The notes: generated by a model from the sequence alone, not told the origin. Counted from the stretch's first letter, positions 5,816-13,497 are shown. The stretch is DNA of 13,498 bases from Gammaproteobacteria bacterium (GCA_022822245.1 JAJECB010000045.1:1-13498), one strand, 5' to 3'. Numbers and translations: made by a program.

Positions 5816-7075
5816 GTGGGGAAGACGATTTCAGAGAAGATCCTCTCCCGGGTGACCGGGGAGGACGTGTCGGCCGGAGACATCGTCTATCCCGAGCCCG
5901 AGCTCGTGACGGTGCACGACTGGTATGTCGTCAACTTCGACAAGGCGTTGTGCGAGCTCGGGGTCGACCGGTTGCACGATCCCGATCGAGTGCTGATCTG
6001 CACCGACCACGAGCCGGTCGCGGTCAGTCCACAGGCGGTGGCGCGGCAGAAGCAGGTGCGTGACATCGTCCGGAAGTACGGCATCACGCACTTCTTCGAT
6101 GCCGGACGCGGCGGCCACGGGCACGTCTTTCCGATCGAGCTCGGGTTGATCACGCCGGGCATGTTCGTCGAGGCCTACGACGTGCACGTCACGAACTATG
6201 GAGCGGTCGGGGCGCTCGGCATTCCGGTGGTCGTGGAGATCACCGAGGTGCTCGCCTGCGGTTCGGTCTGGCTGCGCGTGCCGGACACGGTGCGGGTCAA
6301 TCTCACCGGTTCCCTGGGACGGGGGGTGGGAGCGCGCGACGCGGCCCAGAAGCTCATCAAGGATCTCGGGGCCGCGCTCGTGGACTATTCGGTGGTCGAG
6401 TTCGGCGGGCCGGCGCTCGACGCCATCGACCTCGCGGGGCGTCACACCCTGTGCAACACGCCGATCGACATCGGGGCGAAGTCTGCCCTCATCGAGCCCG
6501 ATCGGCACACCCTCGACTACCTCGCCCCGCGCGTGGACGGTCCCGTCGATCTCATCGCGAGCGATCCGGACGCCGCGTTCCGCGCGGTCGTCGACTACGA
6601 CCTTGACGCGATCGAGCCCCAGGTGGCGGTGCCCCCGACCCCCGATTGCGTGGTCGGGATCTCCGAGGTGGCGGGCCGCACCGTCCACCACGCCTTCATC
6701 GGCTCGTGCGCGGCCGCGAACCTCGCGGACCTCCGATCGGCGGCCGCGGTCCTCACCGGAAGGAAGATCCATCCCGGGGTGCGCTTCATCGTGACCCCGG
6801 GCACTCAGGAGGTGATGGCCGCCGCCCAGGCGGAGGGCGTGCTCGGACGGTTCGTCGAGGCGGGCGCGATGATCACTCAGCCCGGCTGCGGCCCCTGCGC
6901 GGGCGGGCGCATCGGCGGCCTCGCTTCGGGCGAGGTGTCGATCAACACCGGCACCCGCAACGACTACGGCCGGCTGGGCGCGACGGATTCGGAAATCTAC
7001 CTCGCGAGCCCGGCGACGGTGGCCGCCTCGGCGGTGGCGGGGCGGATCACCGACCCGCGGGACGTGATGGGCTGA
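5816..7075 (+). CDS. 3-isopropylmalate dehydratase large-subunit-like hydro-lyase (aconitase family), atypical
   Basis: The 419-residue protein matches the LeuC/homoaconitase large subunit in length and layout: start GKTISEKIL, D64-H65 (CTDHEP), GHVFPIELGLITPGM (102-116), and RNDYGRLG (381-388), the counterpart of SNRNFEGRQG. The three [4Fe-4S] ligands are present as C298 (GSCAAANLADLR) and C358/C361 (PGCGPC). Two motifs differ from LeuC: GDSHTSTHG is here AYDVHVTNYG, losing the serine, and SCTNSR is SCAAAN. It should therefore be a dehydratase/hydratase of a carboxylic acid other than isopropylmalate, together with the small subunit 18 nt downstream. Start GTG at 5816 with GGAG/GAGG at 5803-5811; it is divergent from the hydantoinase gene. 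Confidence 0.85.
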   Translation: MGKTISEKILSRVTGEDVSAGDIVYPEPELVTVHDWYVVNFDKALCELGVDRLHDPDRVLICTDHEPVAVSPQAVARQKQVRDIVRKYGITHFFDAGRGGHGHVFPIELGLITPGMFVEAYDVHVTNYGAVGALGIPVVVEITEVLACGSVWLRVPDTVRVNLTGSLGRGVGARDAAQKLIKDLGAALVDYSVVEFGGPALDAIDLAGRHTLCNTPIDIGAKSALIEPDRHTLDYLAPRVDGPVDLIASDPDAAFRAVVDYDLDAIEPQVAVPPTPDCVVGISEVAGRTVHHAFIGSCAAANLADLRSAAAVLTGRKIHPGVRFIVTPGTQEVMAAAQAEGVLGRFVEAGAMITQPGCGPCAGGRIGGLASGEVSINTGTRNDYGRLGATDSEIYLASPATVAASAVAGRITDPRDVMG

Positions 7076-7093
7076 GCGGGCGGGAGCGCGCGA

Positions 7094-7636
7094 ATGGCGA
7101 TGAACTGGACCTATCGGGGACGATGCTGGAAGTTCGGCGACAACCTCGGCATCGACGGGGACATGATGCCGCTCCGGTTCGCCCTCGAACGCGAGATCGA
7201 CCCGATGGTCCTGCGCGATCACCTGATGACGGGCGTGGACCCCGAGTTTCCCTCGAAGGTGTCTCCCGGGGACATCATCGTCGCCGGCAAGCGCTTCGGC
7301 CAGGGAAACCCGCACATCCAGGGATTCCTCGGGATCAAGGGACATGGGCTCGGACTGGTCGCCGAGTCGATCCCTCGGGGGAGCTTCCGGAATGCGATCA
7401 ACTCCGGGCTCCCCTTCCTCACCGGCTGCGAGGGGGTCGTCGATGCGGTCGAGACCGGCGATGGCCTCGAGGTGAACTTCGAGACCGGGGAGTTCCGGAA
7501 CCTCTCGCGCGGGACGGTCCTCCGCTATCCGCCGCTCGACCCGCAGCTTCGCGACATCGTCGCGGCCGGAGGATGGCGCGCCAACCTGGAGAGGCGTCTC
7601 GCCCGCCTGCGCGAGGACGCCGCCGCGCCCGGCTGA
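7094..7636 (+). CDS. 3-isopropylmalate dehydratase small-subunit-like protein with altered active-site loop
   Basis: The 180-residue protein has the LeuD swivel-domain framework: FGDNLGIDGDMMP (14-26), HLMTGVDPEF (43-52), VSPGDIIVAGKRFG (56-69) and RNAINSGLPFL (99-109), which corresponds to the NCFKNGLLP region. The conserved GCGSSREHA, which carries the catalytic serine and a substrate-binding arginine, is replaced by GQGNPHIQG (69-77). The fold should be kept but catalysis or specificity must differ. It begins 18 nt after the large subunit with GGGAG at 7082-7086, so the two are co-translated partners. The ATG at 7094 is preferred; a second ATG at 7100 is possible. It could be a hydratase of another unsaturated acid, or a substrate-specific lid without the usual base. 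Confidence 0.82.
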   Translation: MAMNWTYRGRCWKFGDNLGIDGDMMPLRFALEREIDPMVLRDHLMTGVDPEFPSKVSPGDIIVAGKRFGQGNPHIQGFLGIKGHGLGLVAESIPRGSFRNAINSGLPFLTGCEGVVDAVETGDGLEVNFETGEFRNLSRGTVLRYPPLDPQLRDIVAAGGWRANLERRLARLREDAAAPG

Positions 7637-7795
7637 TCTCGCGACCTGTCCGCGGCCGACTCGGGCAGATTCCGGACGTCGCTCGCCGCGGGGCCATGCA
7701 CGTCACGGGCCGCCGGCGCAGCGCGGCGACTCTTGCCGGGTCGCCGGAGGTATGCGACCGTTCGGCGCGAGGAAGCGACGCGAAGGAGGGGAGAC
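7637..7795 (+). other. Spacer between dehydratase and deacylase genes
   Basis: This 159-bp GC-rich stretch has no gene. A strong ribosome binding site, GGAGGGGAG, starts at 7785 and serves the next gene. I see no clear terminator or promoter, so read-through from the dehydratase genes is likely. Confidence 0.4.
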
Positions 7796-9535
7796 ATGGC
7801 CGTCTATGACCGGGTCATTCGCGGCGGCACCATCTTCGACGGGACCCGCGTGCCGCGCTACCGCGCGGACATCGCCGTCAAGGACGGGGTCATCGCCGAG
7901 ATCGGCCGCATCCCGCCCGGCGACGCGCGCGAGGTTCTCGACGCGGACGGCCTCCACGTCGCCCCCGGCTTCATCGACCTCCACACCCACTACGACGCCC
8001 AGGTCTTCTGGGACCCGTACTGCACCCTCTCCGGCTGGCACGGCATCACCTCCGCGGTCATCGGCAACTGCGGCTTCGGCTTCGCCCCGGTGCGCCCGGA
8101 GGAGCGCGAGCGCGCGATGCTGTCGATGACCCGGGTCGAGGCGATCCCCCTCGCCTCGATGAAGGCGGGGATGCCCTGGGACTGGGTGACCTTCCCCGAG
8201 TTCCTCGACTCGGTGGAGCGCACGCCCAAGGCGATCAACCTCCTCCCCTACGTGCCGGTCGGGCCGCTCCTCATCTGGGTCCTCGGCTTCGAGGACGCGA
8301 AGGCGGGGCGCCGCCCCACCGACGAGGAGCACGCGGAGCTCTGCCGTCTCCTCCACGAGGCGATGGACGCGGGAGGTTGCGGCTGGTCCGCGCAGCGCAT
8401 GCTCCCGACCGGTCCGGCCGCCGTCCAGCGCGACTTCGACGGCACCCCGATGGCGACCGACGTCATGCACGACGACACCTGCCGCGCCTTCGCCCGGGTG
8501 CTTGGCCTTCGCAACGAGGGCTTCATGCAGATGCTCCTCGTGTCGGGCGACAACCAGGCGGACCGCGCCTTCTACGAGGAGATGGCGGACCTGAGCGGGC
8601 GGCCCATGCTCATGAATGTCGTCCAGGCCTTCGACCACCGCCCCGAGATCCACCGACGGGTCCTCGCGTGGCTCGAGAGCTGCCGCGAGCGCGGGGTCCG
8701 GGTCATCGGCCAGGGCCTCACCACCGACGCGGGCTTCAACTTCACCTTCGAGGACTGGAACCTCTTCGACGACTCGGAGCCCTGGTGCGAGGCGACGACC
8801 GGCTCGCGTGAGGAGCGAAAGAAAAAACTCGCGGACCCCGCCCGGCGCCAGGCCCTGAAGGACCACATGCCGATCACCGCGACCGGGCCGCTCCCCGACA
8901 TCGTCATCGTGGGGCCGAAGCTCGAGAAGAACGCGCGCTTCGAGGACCACACCCTCGCCATCGCGGGCGAGGCGATGGGCAAGCACCCGGTGGACGTCAT
9001 GCTCGACATGGCCGTCGAGGAGGACCTCGCGACCGAGTTCTTCGCCGCCCCGCCGAACGGCGACATCGGGCACCTGCGCGAGATCGTGGACAACCCGTAC
9101 GTCCTCTTCGGGGTATCGGACGGGGGCGCCCACACCAAGTTCCTGACCGCCGGGCGCTACCCGACCGAGACGCTGTGCAAGATCGTGCGCGAGCACGGGA
9201 TGATCTCGCCGGAGGAGGCGCACTGGCGGCTCTCCGCGCTCCCCGCGATGGTCGCGGGCTTCGAGGGCCGCGGAGTGCTCCGGAAGGGCGCCCCGGCCGA
9301 CATCGTCGCCTACGACTTCGAGCGGCTGAGGGTCCTGCCGGCCGAGGTGACCCACGACCTCCCGGGCGGCGAGTGGCGTCGCGTCCAGCGCGCCGAGGGC
9401 TATCGCTACGTGCTCGTCAACGGCGAGGTCACGATCCGCGACGACGAGGAGACCGGGATCTCTCCGGGCCGGCTCCTGCGCCACGGGGACGGCGCCCCGA
9501 ACGAGGCGAGCGTCTCCGCGCTCGCGGCCGGCTGA
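7796..9535 (+). CDS. N-acyl-D-amino-acid deacylase-like amidohydrolase (amidohydrolase family 3)
   Basis: The 579-residue protein starts with the small beta-sandwich MAVYDRVIRGGTIFDGT, followed by the metal motif GFIDLHTHYDAQ (H63, H65), the cysteine in GNCGFGFAP (C92, matching the zinc-bridging Cys of D-aminoacylases), SDGGAHTKF with D442, and the closing ADIVAYDFER plus VLVNGEV segments of the urease-like superfamily. D-aminoacylases remove an acyl group from the nitrogen of D-amino acids. The T-H-x-R stretch around the second zinc histidine of D-aminoacylase is not obvious, so the substrate may differ. The ATG at 7796 is fixed by GGAGG at 7785-7789, 6 nt before it; the frame is open upstream. 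It follows the dehydratase pair by 159 nt in the same direction. Cytoplasmic; no signal peptide. Confidence 0.85.
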   Translation: MAVYDRVIRGGTIFDGTRVPRYRADIAVKDGVIAEIGRIPPGDAREVLDADGLHVAPGFIDLHTHYDAQVFWDPYCTLSGWHGITSAVIGNCGFGFAPVRPEERERAMLSMTRVEAIPLASMKAGMPWDWVTFPEFLDSVERTPKAINLLPYVPVGPLLIWVLGFEDAKAGRRPTDEEHAELCRLLHEAMDAGGCGWSAQRMLPTGPAAVQRDFDGTPMATDVMHDDTCRAFARVLGLRNEGFMQMLLVSGDNQADRAFYEEMADLSGRPMLMNVVQAFDHRPEIHRRVLAWLESCRERGVRVIGQGLTTDAGFNFTFEDWNLFDDSEPWCEATTGSREERKKKLADPARRQALKDHMPITATGPLPDIVIVGPKLEKNARFEDHTLAIAGEAMGKHPVDVMLDMAVEEDLATEFFAAPPNGDIGHLREIVDNPYVLFGVSDGGAHTKFLTAGRYPTETLCKIVREHGMISPEEAHWRLSALPAMVAGFEGRGVLRKGAPADIVAYDFERLRVLPAEVTHDLPGGEWRRVQRAEGYRYVLVNGEVTIRDDEETGISPGRLLRHGDGAPNEASVSALAAG

Positions 9536-9600
9536 GCCCTGACGCCCCGCCGGTTTGGGGCATGCGCTCCGGGAGCACGGCATTTTCGAGAGCATGGCTT

Positions 9601-9675
9601 CCCGGGATCGCGGGCATCCTGTCCGTGCGACGCGGCCCCCAACGTCTGCGCGGGCTGGAAGCCCGCAATCCCGGG
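9601..9675. repeat. 75-bp symmetric hairpin element, REP/MITE-like
   Basis: The outer arms CCCGGGATCGCGGG (9601-9614) and CCCGCAATCCCGGG (9662-9675) are inverted at 13 of 14 positions. Inside is a second perfect hairpin, GCGGGCT-GGA-AGCCCGC (9650-9666), and opposite it a related GCGGGCATCCTGTCCGTGC module (9610-9628). Two hairpin modules bounded by inverted arms are typical of dispersed intergenic repeats. It lies between the deacylase and the binding-protein gene, where it could also act as a transcript end or boundary. Confidence 0.5.
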
Positions 9676-9748
9676 GGGTGTCCCCACGCTCCCGGGAGCG
9701 CCGTCATGGCTCGGGGGTCTTGAGGCGAGCCGGCCCAGTATTGGTCGA

Positions 9749-9776
9749 TTGACATATCGAACGGCACAGGCATAAC
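9749..9776 (+). promoter_or_regulatory. Sigma-70 promoter of the binding-protein gene
   Basis: A perfect -35 hexamer TTGACA (9749-9754) is followed after 16 bp by CATAAC (9771-9776), which matches 4 of 6 -10 bases. Transcription would begin near 9783, about 28 nt before the ATG at 9811. This lets the binding protein be expressed independently of the enzyme genes upstream. Confidence 0.6.
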
Positions 9777-9810
9777 GTGCCGATCCGATATCTACGGAAT
9801 GGGAGGCGAC

Positions 9811-10758
9811 ATGAACCGACTGACCACATTGGCGGCGGCGGCCCTCTTCGCGGCCGCATCGACGACCGGAGCGTGGGCGGATTCCGACGAGACGATCCAG
9901 CTCCCGATGAACGAGTGGACCGGGCAGCACATCTCGGCCCGGATCCTCGGAACCCTGCTCGAGAAGCTCGGCTACACCGTCGAGTACCCCACCGCCGGGG
10001 CCGTGCCGCAGTTCAAGGCCATTGCCGACGGGGACCTCGACATGCAGCCCGAGGTCTGGACCAACAACGTCGGCGACGTCTACCCCAAGGCGGTCGAGAG
10101 CGGCGACATCGTGGTCCTGGGCCAGCTCGGCCTCAAGCCCCAGGAGGGCTGGATCTATCCTCCCTACATGGCGGACAAGTGCCCGGGTCTCCCGAGCTAC
10201 GACGCGCTCTACGACTGCGCGCAGGCGTTCGCGGCCGCGGACACCTTCCCCAAGGGCCGCCTCATCACCTATCCGGCGGACTGGGGCACCCGCTCCAAGG
10301 ACGTGGTGGCGATGATCGAGCTTCCGTTCGAGCCGGTCGCGGGCGGCTCGGAGGGCGCGATGATCGCCGAGCTCAAGAGCGCGGCCGCGGCCGGGGACCC
10401 CATCCTCATGATGTTCTGGCAGCCGCACTGGATCTTCGCCGAGCTCGACTTCGACTGGGTCGCTTGGGATGCGGCCGAGGGCGAGTGCGTCGAGGAAGAG
10501 GGGCAGATGCGGGGCTCCGCGTGCGGCTTCCAGCAGGCCTCGGTCGACAAGATCGCGAACAAGGACGTCGCCACCAAGTGGCCGGGCGCGTACAAGCTGC
10601 TCGAGGTCATGTCGATCGACAACACCGCCCAGAACGCGCTCATGCTCGAGATCGACAACAAGAAGCGTGACCTCGACGAGGTGATCGCGGAGTGGATCGC
10701 GGCGAACGAGGCGACCTGGTCGCCGTGGCTGGACGCCGCGAAGGCGGCCATGAACTGA
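9811..10758 (+). CDS. Glycine betaine/proline-type ABC transporter substrate-binding protein (ProX/OpuAC-like)
   Basis: The 315-residue secreted protein has a signal peptide (MNRLTTLAAAALFAAASTTGAWA, cut near residue 23). The mature part is a type II periplasmic binding fold with LPMNEWTGQHIS (31-42), DLDMQPEVW (75-83), GWIYPPYM (113-120), ADWGTRS (156-162) and MMFWQPHWIF (200-209). The many tryptophans (W36, W83, W114, W158, W203) fit an aromatic box that holds a quaternary ammonium group by cation-pi contacts. Cysteines at 124/136 and 226/238 could form two disulfides. The start at 9811 is preferred to an ATG at 9799 because GGGAGG lies between them, just before 9811. The matching permease and ATPase face it on the minus strand. 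Ligand could be betaine, proline betaine, choline or a related compound. Confidence 0.9.
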   Translation: MNRLTTLAAAALFAAASTTGAWADSDETIQLPMNEWTGQHISARILGTLLEKLGYTVEYPTAGAVPQFKAIADGDLDMQPEVWTNNVGDVYPKAVESGDIVVLGQLGLKPQEGWIYPPYMADKCPGLPSYDALYDCAQAFAAADTFPKGRLITYPADWGTRSKDVVAMIELPFEPVAGGSEGAMIAELKSAAAAGDPILMMFWQPHWIFAELDFDWVAWDAAEGECVEEEGQMRGSACGFQQASVDKIANKDVATKWPGAYKLLEVMSIDNTAQNALMLEIDNKKRDLDEVIAEWIAANEATWSPWLDAAKAAMN

Positions 10759-10783
10759 CCCCCGGACGGGGGCCGCTACCGGA

Positions 10784-10820
10784 GCCCGCCGGCGCGCCCC
10801 GCGCCGGCGGGCTTCTTCGT
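10784..10820 (+). terminator. Rho-independent terminator after the binding-protein gene
   Basis: A perfect 12-bp stem, GCCCGCCGGCGC (10784-10795) against GCGCCGGCGGGC (10801-10812), with a 5-nt loop, is followed by the T-rich run TTCTTCGTTT. It starts 25 nt after the stop codon. The downstream T-run is on the plus side only. Confidence 0.8.
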
Positions 10821-10832
10821 TTCCGGGGCCGC

Positions 10833-10916
10833 GAAATGGGGTCGGAGTGGGTTTTCCCGGGCTTGGAGATTGAGGTCAGCGTGGACCTTCAGAAAAACCC
10901 ACTCCGACGCCATTTC
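10833..10916. repeat. 84-bp inverted repeat element between convergent genes, REP/MITE-like
   Basis: The arms 10833-10855 (beginning GAAATGGGGTCGGAGTGGG) and 10894-10916 (ending CCCACTCCGACGCCATTTC) are reverse complements over 23 bp with one mismatch, around a 38-nt spacer. Near-identical arms suggest recent arrival or selection for structure. The AAATGGGGTC-GAGTGGGTTTT type of end is familiar from dispersed proteobacterial repeats sometimes linked to REP-associated Y1 transposases; this comparison is from memory. It could also terminate the permease transcript arriving on the minus strand. Confidence 0.6.
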
Positions 10917-10940
10917 CCACCGGGGCCGGTGCGAAGGCGG

Positions 10941-13058
10941 TCAGACCGCCTCGGCCCGCAGCCCGAACCGTGACTCGTAGGTGCGGCTCATCGCCTGGGT
11001 CATCCGATCCGCGATCATGGCGATGAACGCCATGCCGATCCCGGCCACGATGCCGACCCCGAAGTCGCCGTCGGAGAGGCCGATGTAGACCTGCTGGCCG
11101 AGGCCGTTGGTGCCGACGAGGGCCGCGATGACGAGCATCGCGATGCCGAACATGATGGTCTGGTTGAGGCCCAGCATCATGACCGGCATCGCGATCGGCA
11201 GCTTCACCCGCCACAGGAGCTGCCGGCGCGTGCACCCGAAGCAGGTCGCGGCCTCCACGACATCGGCGGGGACGTTCCGCAGCCCGTGCTCGGCGTACCG
11301 GATCGCGGGCACGATCGCGTAGGCCATGATCGCGAGGAGGGCGGTGAACTCCCCGATCTTGAAGATCATCACGAATGGAATGAGCAGGACGAAGAGCGGC
11401 ATGGTCTGGAGGGTGTCGTTGATCGGTCGGAGGAAGGCGGAGACCCCGTCGAACTCCGAGGCGAGGATCCCGAGCCCGGTCCCGAGCGCGAACGCGAGGA
11501 GGACCGCGAGCCCGCAGAGGTAGAACGAGAGCATCGTCTGCGGCCAGACCCCGGCGACGATGAGGAACCCGAATGCCGCCGCTGTCCCGAGGGCGAGCCG
11601 CCGCCCCCCGAGCTGCCAGCCGAGGAGAGACGCCATCGCGAGCATCGCGGGCCAGGGGAGGCGGGTGATCCCGAAGTAGAGGAGGACCGCGAAGAAGGCG
11701 ACGAGCGATGCGCTCCCGATCCCCCGCCGGAGCGCGACCCGGACGACCAGGGCGGCGGCAACGAGCGCATAGCCGACCCGGAGCGGCGCGCTGAACTCGA
11801 ACCCCCAGGTGAACGGGGTGATGGTCTGGTCGAGCCCTGTCTTGACCGGAAGCATGACGAAGAAGAAGGCGCAGCTCTTGATGAAGTTGATGGTCCTCGC
11901 GTGCTCCACCACGAGCCAGGTGACGAAGTCGTTGAGGTACTGCGCGGGGTAGACCTCCCAGCCCTTCGGGTACTCCTTCAGGAACGGCAGCAGCGTCGCG
12001 AGCACCGCGACTCCAACCGCGAGTCCGGCCGCGATGAGGGCGTTGCGGTGGCGCGCGCGAAGCCCTCCGTCTCCGCCCGGCGCCTCGGGCTCCGCGGTCG
12101 CCGCGGCAAACGTGATCCGGTCCATGACCATCGCCATCAGCGCGATCACGATGCCGACGAGGAGGCTCTCCCCGAACAGGGCCTTGCGCATGGTGAGAAG
12201 CACCTCCCACCCGATGTCGGCGGTGCCGCCGATGATGGAGGCGATGATCACCATCGAGAACGCGGCCATGGTGGTCTGGTTGACCCCGAGGAGGATCTGC
12301 CGCCGGGCGCTCGGGGTCCGGATCCGCCAGAAGAGCTGCCTCGGCGTCGCGCCCGCCATCAGCCCCGCCTCGATGACCTCCGGCGACACCCGCGAGAGCC
12401 CGAGCACGGTGTTGCGCACCGTCGGGGGAAAGGCGTAGAGGACGCTCGCGATCATCCCGACTACCGGTCCGAAGCCGAAGAGGAGGAGGATGGGGAGCAG
12501 GTACGCGAAGGCGGGCACCGTCTGCATGAGATCGAGGGTCGGGGTGATGACCCGCTCCGCGCGCTTCGACACGAACGCGAGGGCGCCGAGTCCGAACCCG
12601 ATCCCGACCGCGGCGGGGACGGTGATCGCGACGAGGGCGAGCGAGTTCATCGACTCGTGCCAGAAGCCGATGACCACCATGTAGAGGATCGCGAAGAAGG
12701 TGAACGCGGCGAGCCGCAAGCCGGAGACCGCCCAAGCGACGAACGTGAGCAGGGTCAACGTCACCGACCAGGGCAGCCAGTTCAGTAGCTCGCGGACGGC
12801 GGTCATCGGCACGTCGAGGGCGGCGGAGACGGCGCGGAACGCCGGCCCGACGAGGTCCACGCACGCGTTCATGAACACGTTGAGCCACGGCGTCACCGGC
12901 ACGATCCATTCGTGGGGATAGGCGACGAGCCAGCCCGCGACGTCGCCGAGGGCGAGGAGGACGAGCATCAGCGCGACGACGCCCGCCTGCAGCCAGTCGA
13001 CGCGGCGGCTCTCCGCGAGCCGCGCCGCCGCCGCGTCAGGCAGGCTGACCGTCGCCAC
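10941..13058 (-). CDS. Fused tandem permease of a ProU-type betaine ABC transporter
   Basis: The 705-residue membrane protein is about twice the length of ProW because two permease domains are joined. Each half has a cytoplasmic EAA loop that contacts the ATPase: EAGLMAGATPRQLFWRIRTP (about 230-249) and EAATCFGCTRRQLLWRVKLP (about 602-621). Each is preceded by a matching DLMQTVPAFAYLLP (176-189) or DTLQTMPLFVLLIP (548-561) helix and followed by LGVNQT or LGLNQT. A long hydrophobic linker, about 335-510, separates the halves. It forms the complete transmembrane pore and works with the ATPase encoded just upstream and probably with the binding protein at 9811-10758. The start GTG at 13058 overlaps the ATPase stop by 23 nt, and no good Shine-Dalgarno is visible, so translational coupling is likely. 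Confidence 0.9.
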   Translation of the reverse strand: MATVSLPDAAAARLAESRRVDWLQAGVVALMLVLLALGDVAGWLVAYPHEWIVPVTPWLNVFMNACVDLVGPAFRAVSAALDVPMTAVRELLNWLPWSVTLTLLTFVAWAVSGLRLAAFTFFAILYMVVIGFWHESMNSLALVAITVPAAVGIGFGLGALAFVSKRAERVITPTLDLMQTVPAFAYLLPILLLFGFGPVVGMIASVLYAFPPTVRNTVLGLSRVSPEVIEAGLMAGATPRQLFWRIRTPSARRQILLGVNQTTMAAFSMVIIASIIGGTADIGWEVLLTMRKALFGESLLVGIVIALMAMVMDRITFAAATAEPEAPGGDGGLRARHRNALIAAGLAVGVAVLATLLPFLKEYPKGWEVYPAQYLNDFVTWLVVEHARTINFIKSCAFFFVMLPVKTGLDQTITPFTWGFEFSAPLRVGYALVAAALVVRVALRRGIGSASLVAFFAVLLYFGITRLPWPAMLAMASLLGWQLGGRRLALGTAAAFGFLIVAGVWPQTMLSFYLCGLAVLLAFALGTGLGILASEFDGVSAFLRPINDTLQTMPLFVLLIPFVMIFKIGEFTALLAIMAYAIVPAIRYAEHGLRNVPADVVEAATCFGCTRRQLLWRVKLPIAMPVMMLGLNQTIMFGIAMLVIAALVGTNGLGQQVYIGLSDGDFGVGIVAGIGMAFIAMIADRMTQAMSRTYESRFGLRAEAV

Positions 13059-13497
13059 GCGGTTGCGCCTGCGGCGCGTCTCCCGCGGCGCGGTGCGGGT
13101 TCTCGTGGGCGAGTGCCGAGATGACGCTCGCGGCGGTCACCACGCCGACGGGCGCGCCGCCGCGCATCGCGGCGATGCCCCCGCGGTGCCGGGCGAGGAG
13201 CGGGAGCAGCTTCTCGAGTGAGATGTCGGCGTCCTCGCGCGGCATGCCGTCCCGGGCCGCCTGCGACGGGTCGATCACGTCCGCGGCCTTCAGGACCCGC
13301 ACCATCGGCACGTCCTCGGTGAACTCCGCGACGTAGTCGTCGGCGGGGTCGAGGATGAGCTCGGCCGGGGCGCCGACCTGCACCGCCATGCCGTCGCGCA
13401 TGATCATCATCCGGTCCGCGATCCGGAGCGCTTCGAGGAAGTCGTGGGTGATGAACACGATCGACTTCCGGAGCCGTTGCTGAATGTCGAGGAACTC
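13036..13497 (-). CDS. Betaine ABC transporter ATP-binding protein with CBS domain, C-terminal part (ProV/OpuAA-like)
   Basis: Only the last 153 codons are in the window; the gene enters from the right edge, and the frame is open to the last bases. The visible part begins just before the H-loop, SIVFITHDFLEALRIADRMMIMRDG, followed by QVGAPAELILDPADDYVAEF, the usual end of an ATPase nucleotide-binding domain. After it comes a CBS-type segment, about 51 residues onward, with ISLEKLLPLLARHRGGIAAMRGGAPVGVVTAASVISAL. CBS domains in OpuA/ProV-type ATPases act in osmotic or nucleotide sensing. The Walker A, Walker B and signature motifs lie outside. Its stop overlaps the permease start by 23 nt, so the two are one operon. 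Confidence 0.88.
   Translation of the reverse strand, partial: EFLDIQQRLRKSIVFITHDFLEALRIADRMMIMRDGMAVQVGAPAELILDPADDYVAEFTEDVPMVRVLKAADVIDPSQAARDGMPREDADISLEKLLPLLARHRGGIAAMRGGAPVGVVTAASVISALAHENPHRAAGDAPQAQPRGDGQPA

Noticed and set aside
3427..6063. An 878-codon plus-strand open frame antisense to the hydantoinase gene
   Set aside because: It is rich in Arg, Gly, Glu and Val with no recognisable motif, and lies opposite a gene with complete family motifs. Long antisense frames are expected in GC-rich coding DNA.
5816..7636. Naming the dehydratase pair leuC and leuD
   Set aside because: Key LeuD and LeuC active-site motifs are replaced and no leucine biosynthesis gene is nearby, so the symbols would mislead.
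1477..7747. 15-bp direct repeat TTGCCGGGTCGCCGG at 1477-1491 and 7733-7747
   Set aside because: One such match is about what chance gives in this length of GC-rich DNA, and the contexts differ.
7703..9595. A 630-codon minus-strand open frame opposite the deacylase gene
   Set aside because: It mirrors the codon structure of the real gene and shows repetitive Arg/Asp/His/Val composition with no domain.
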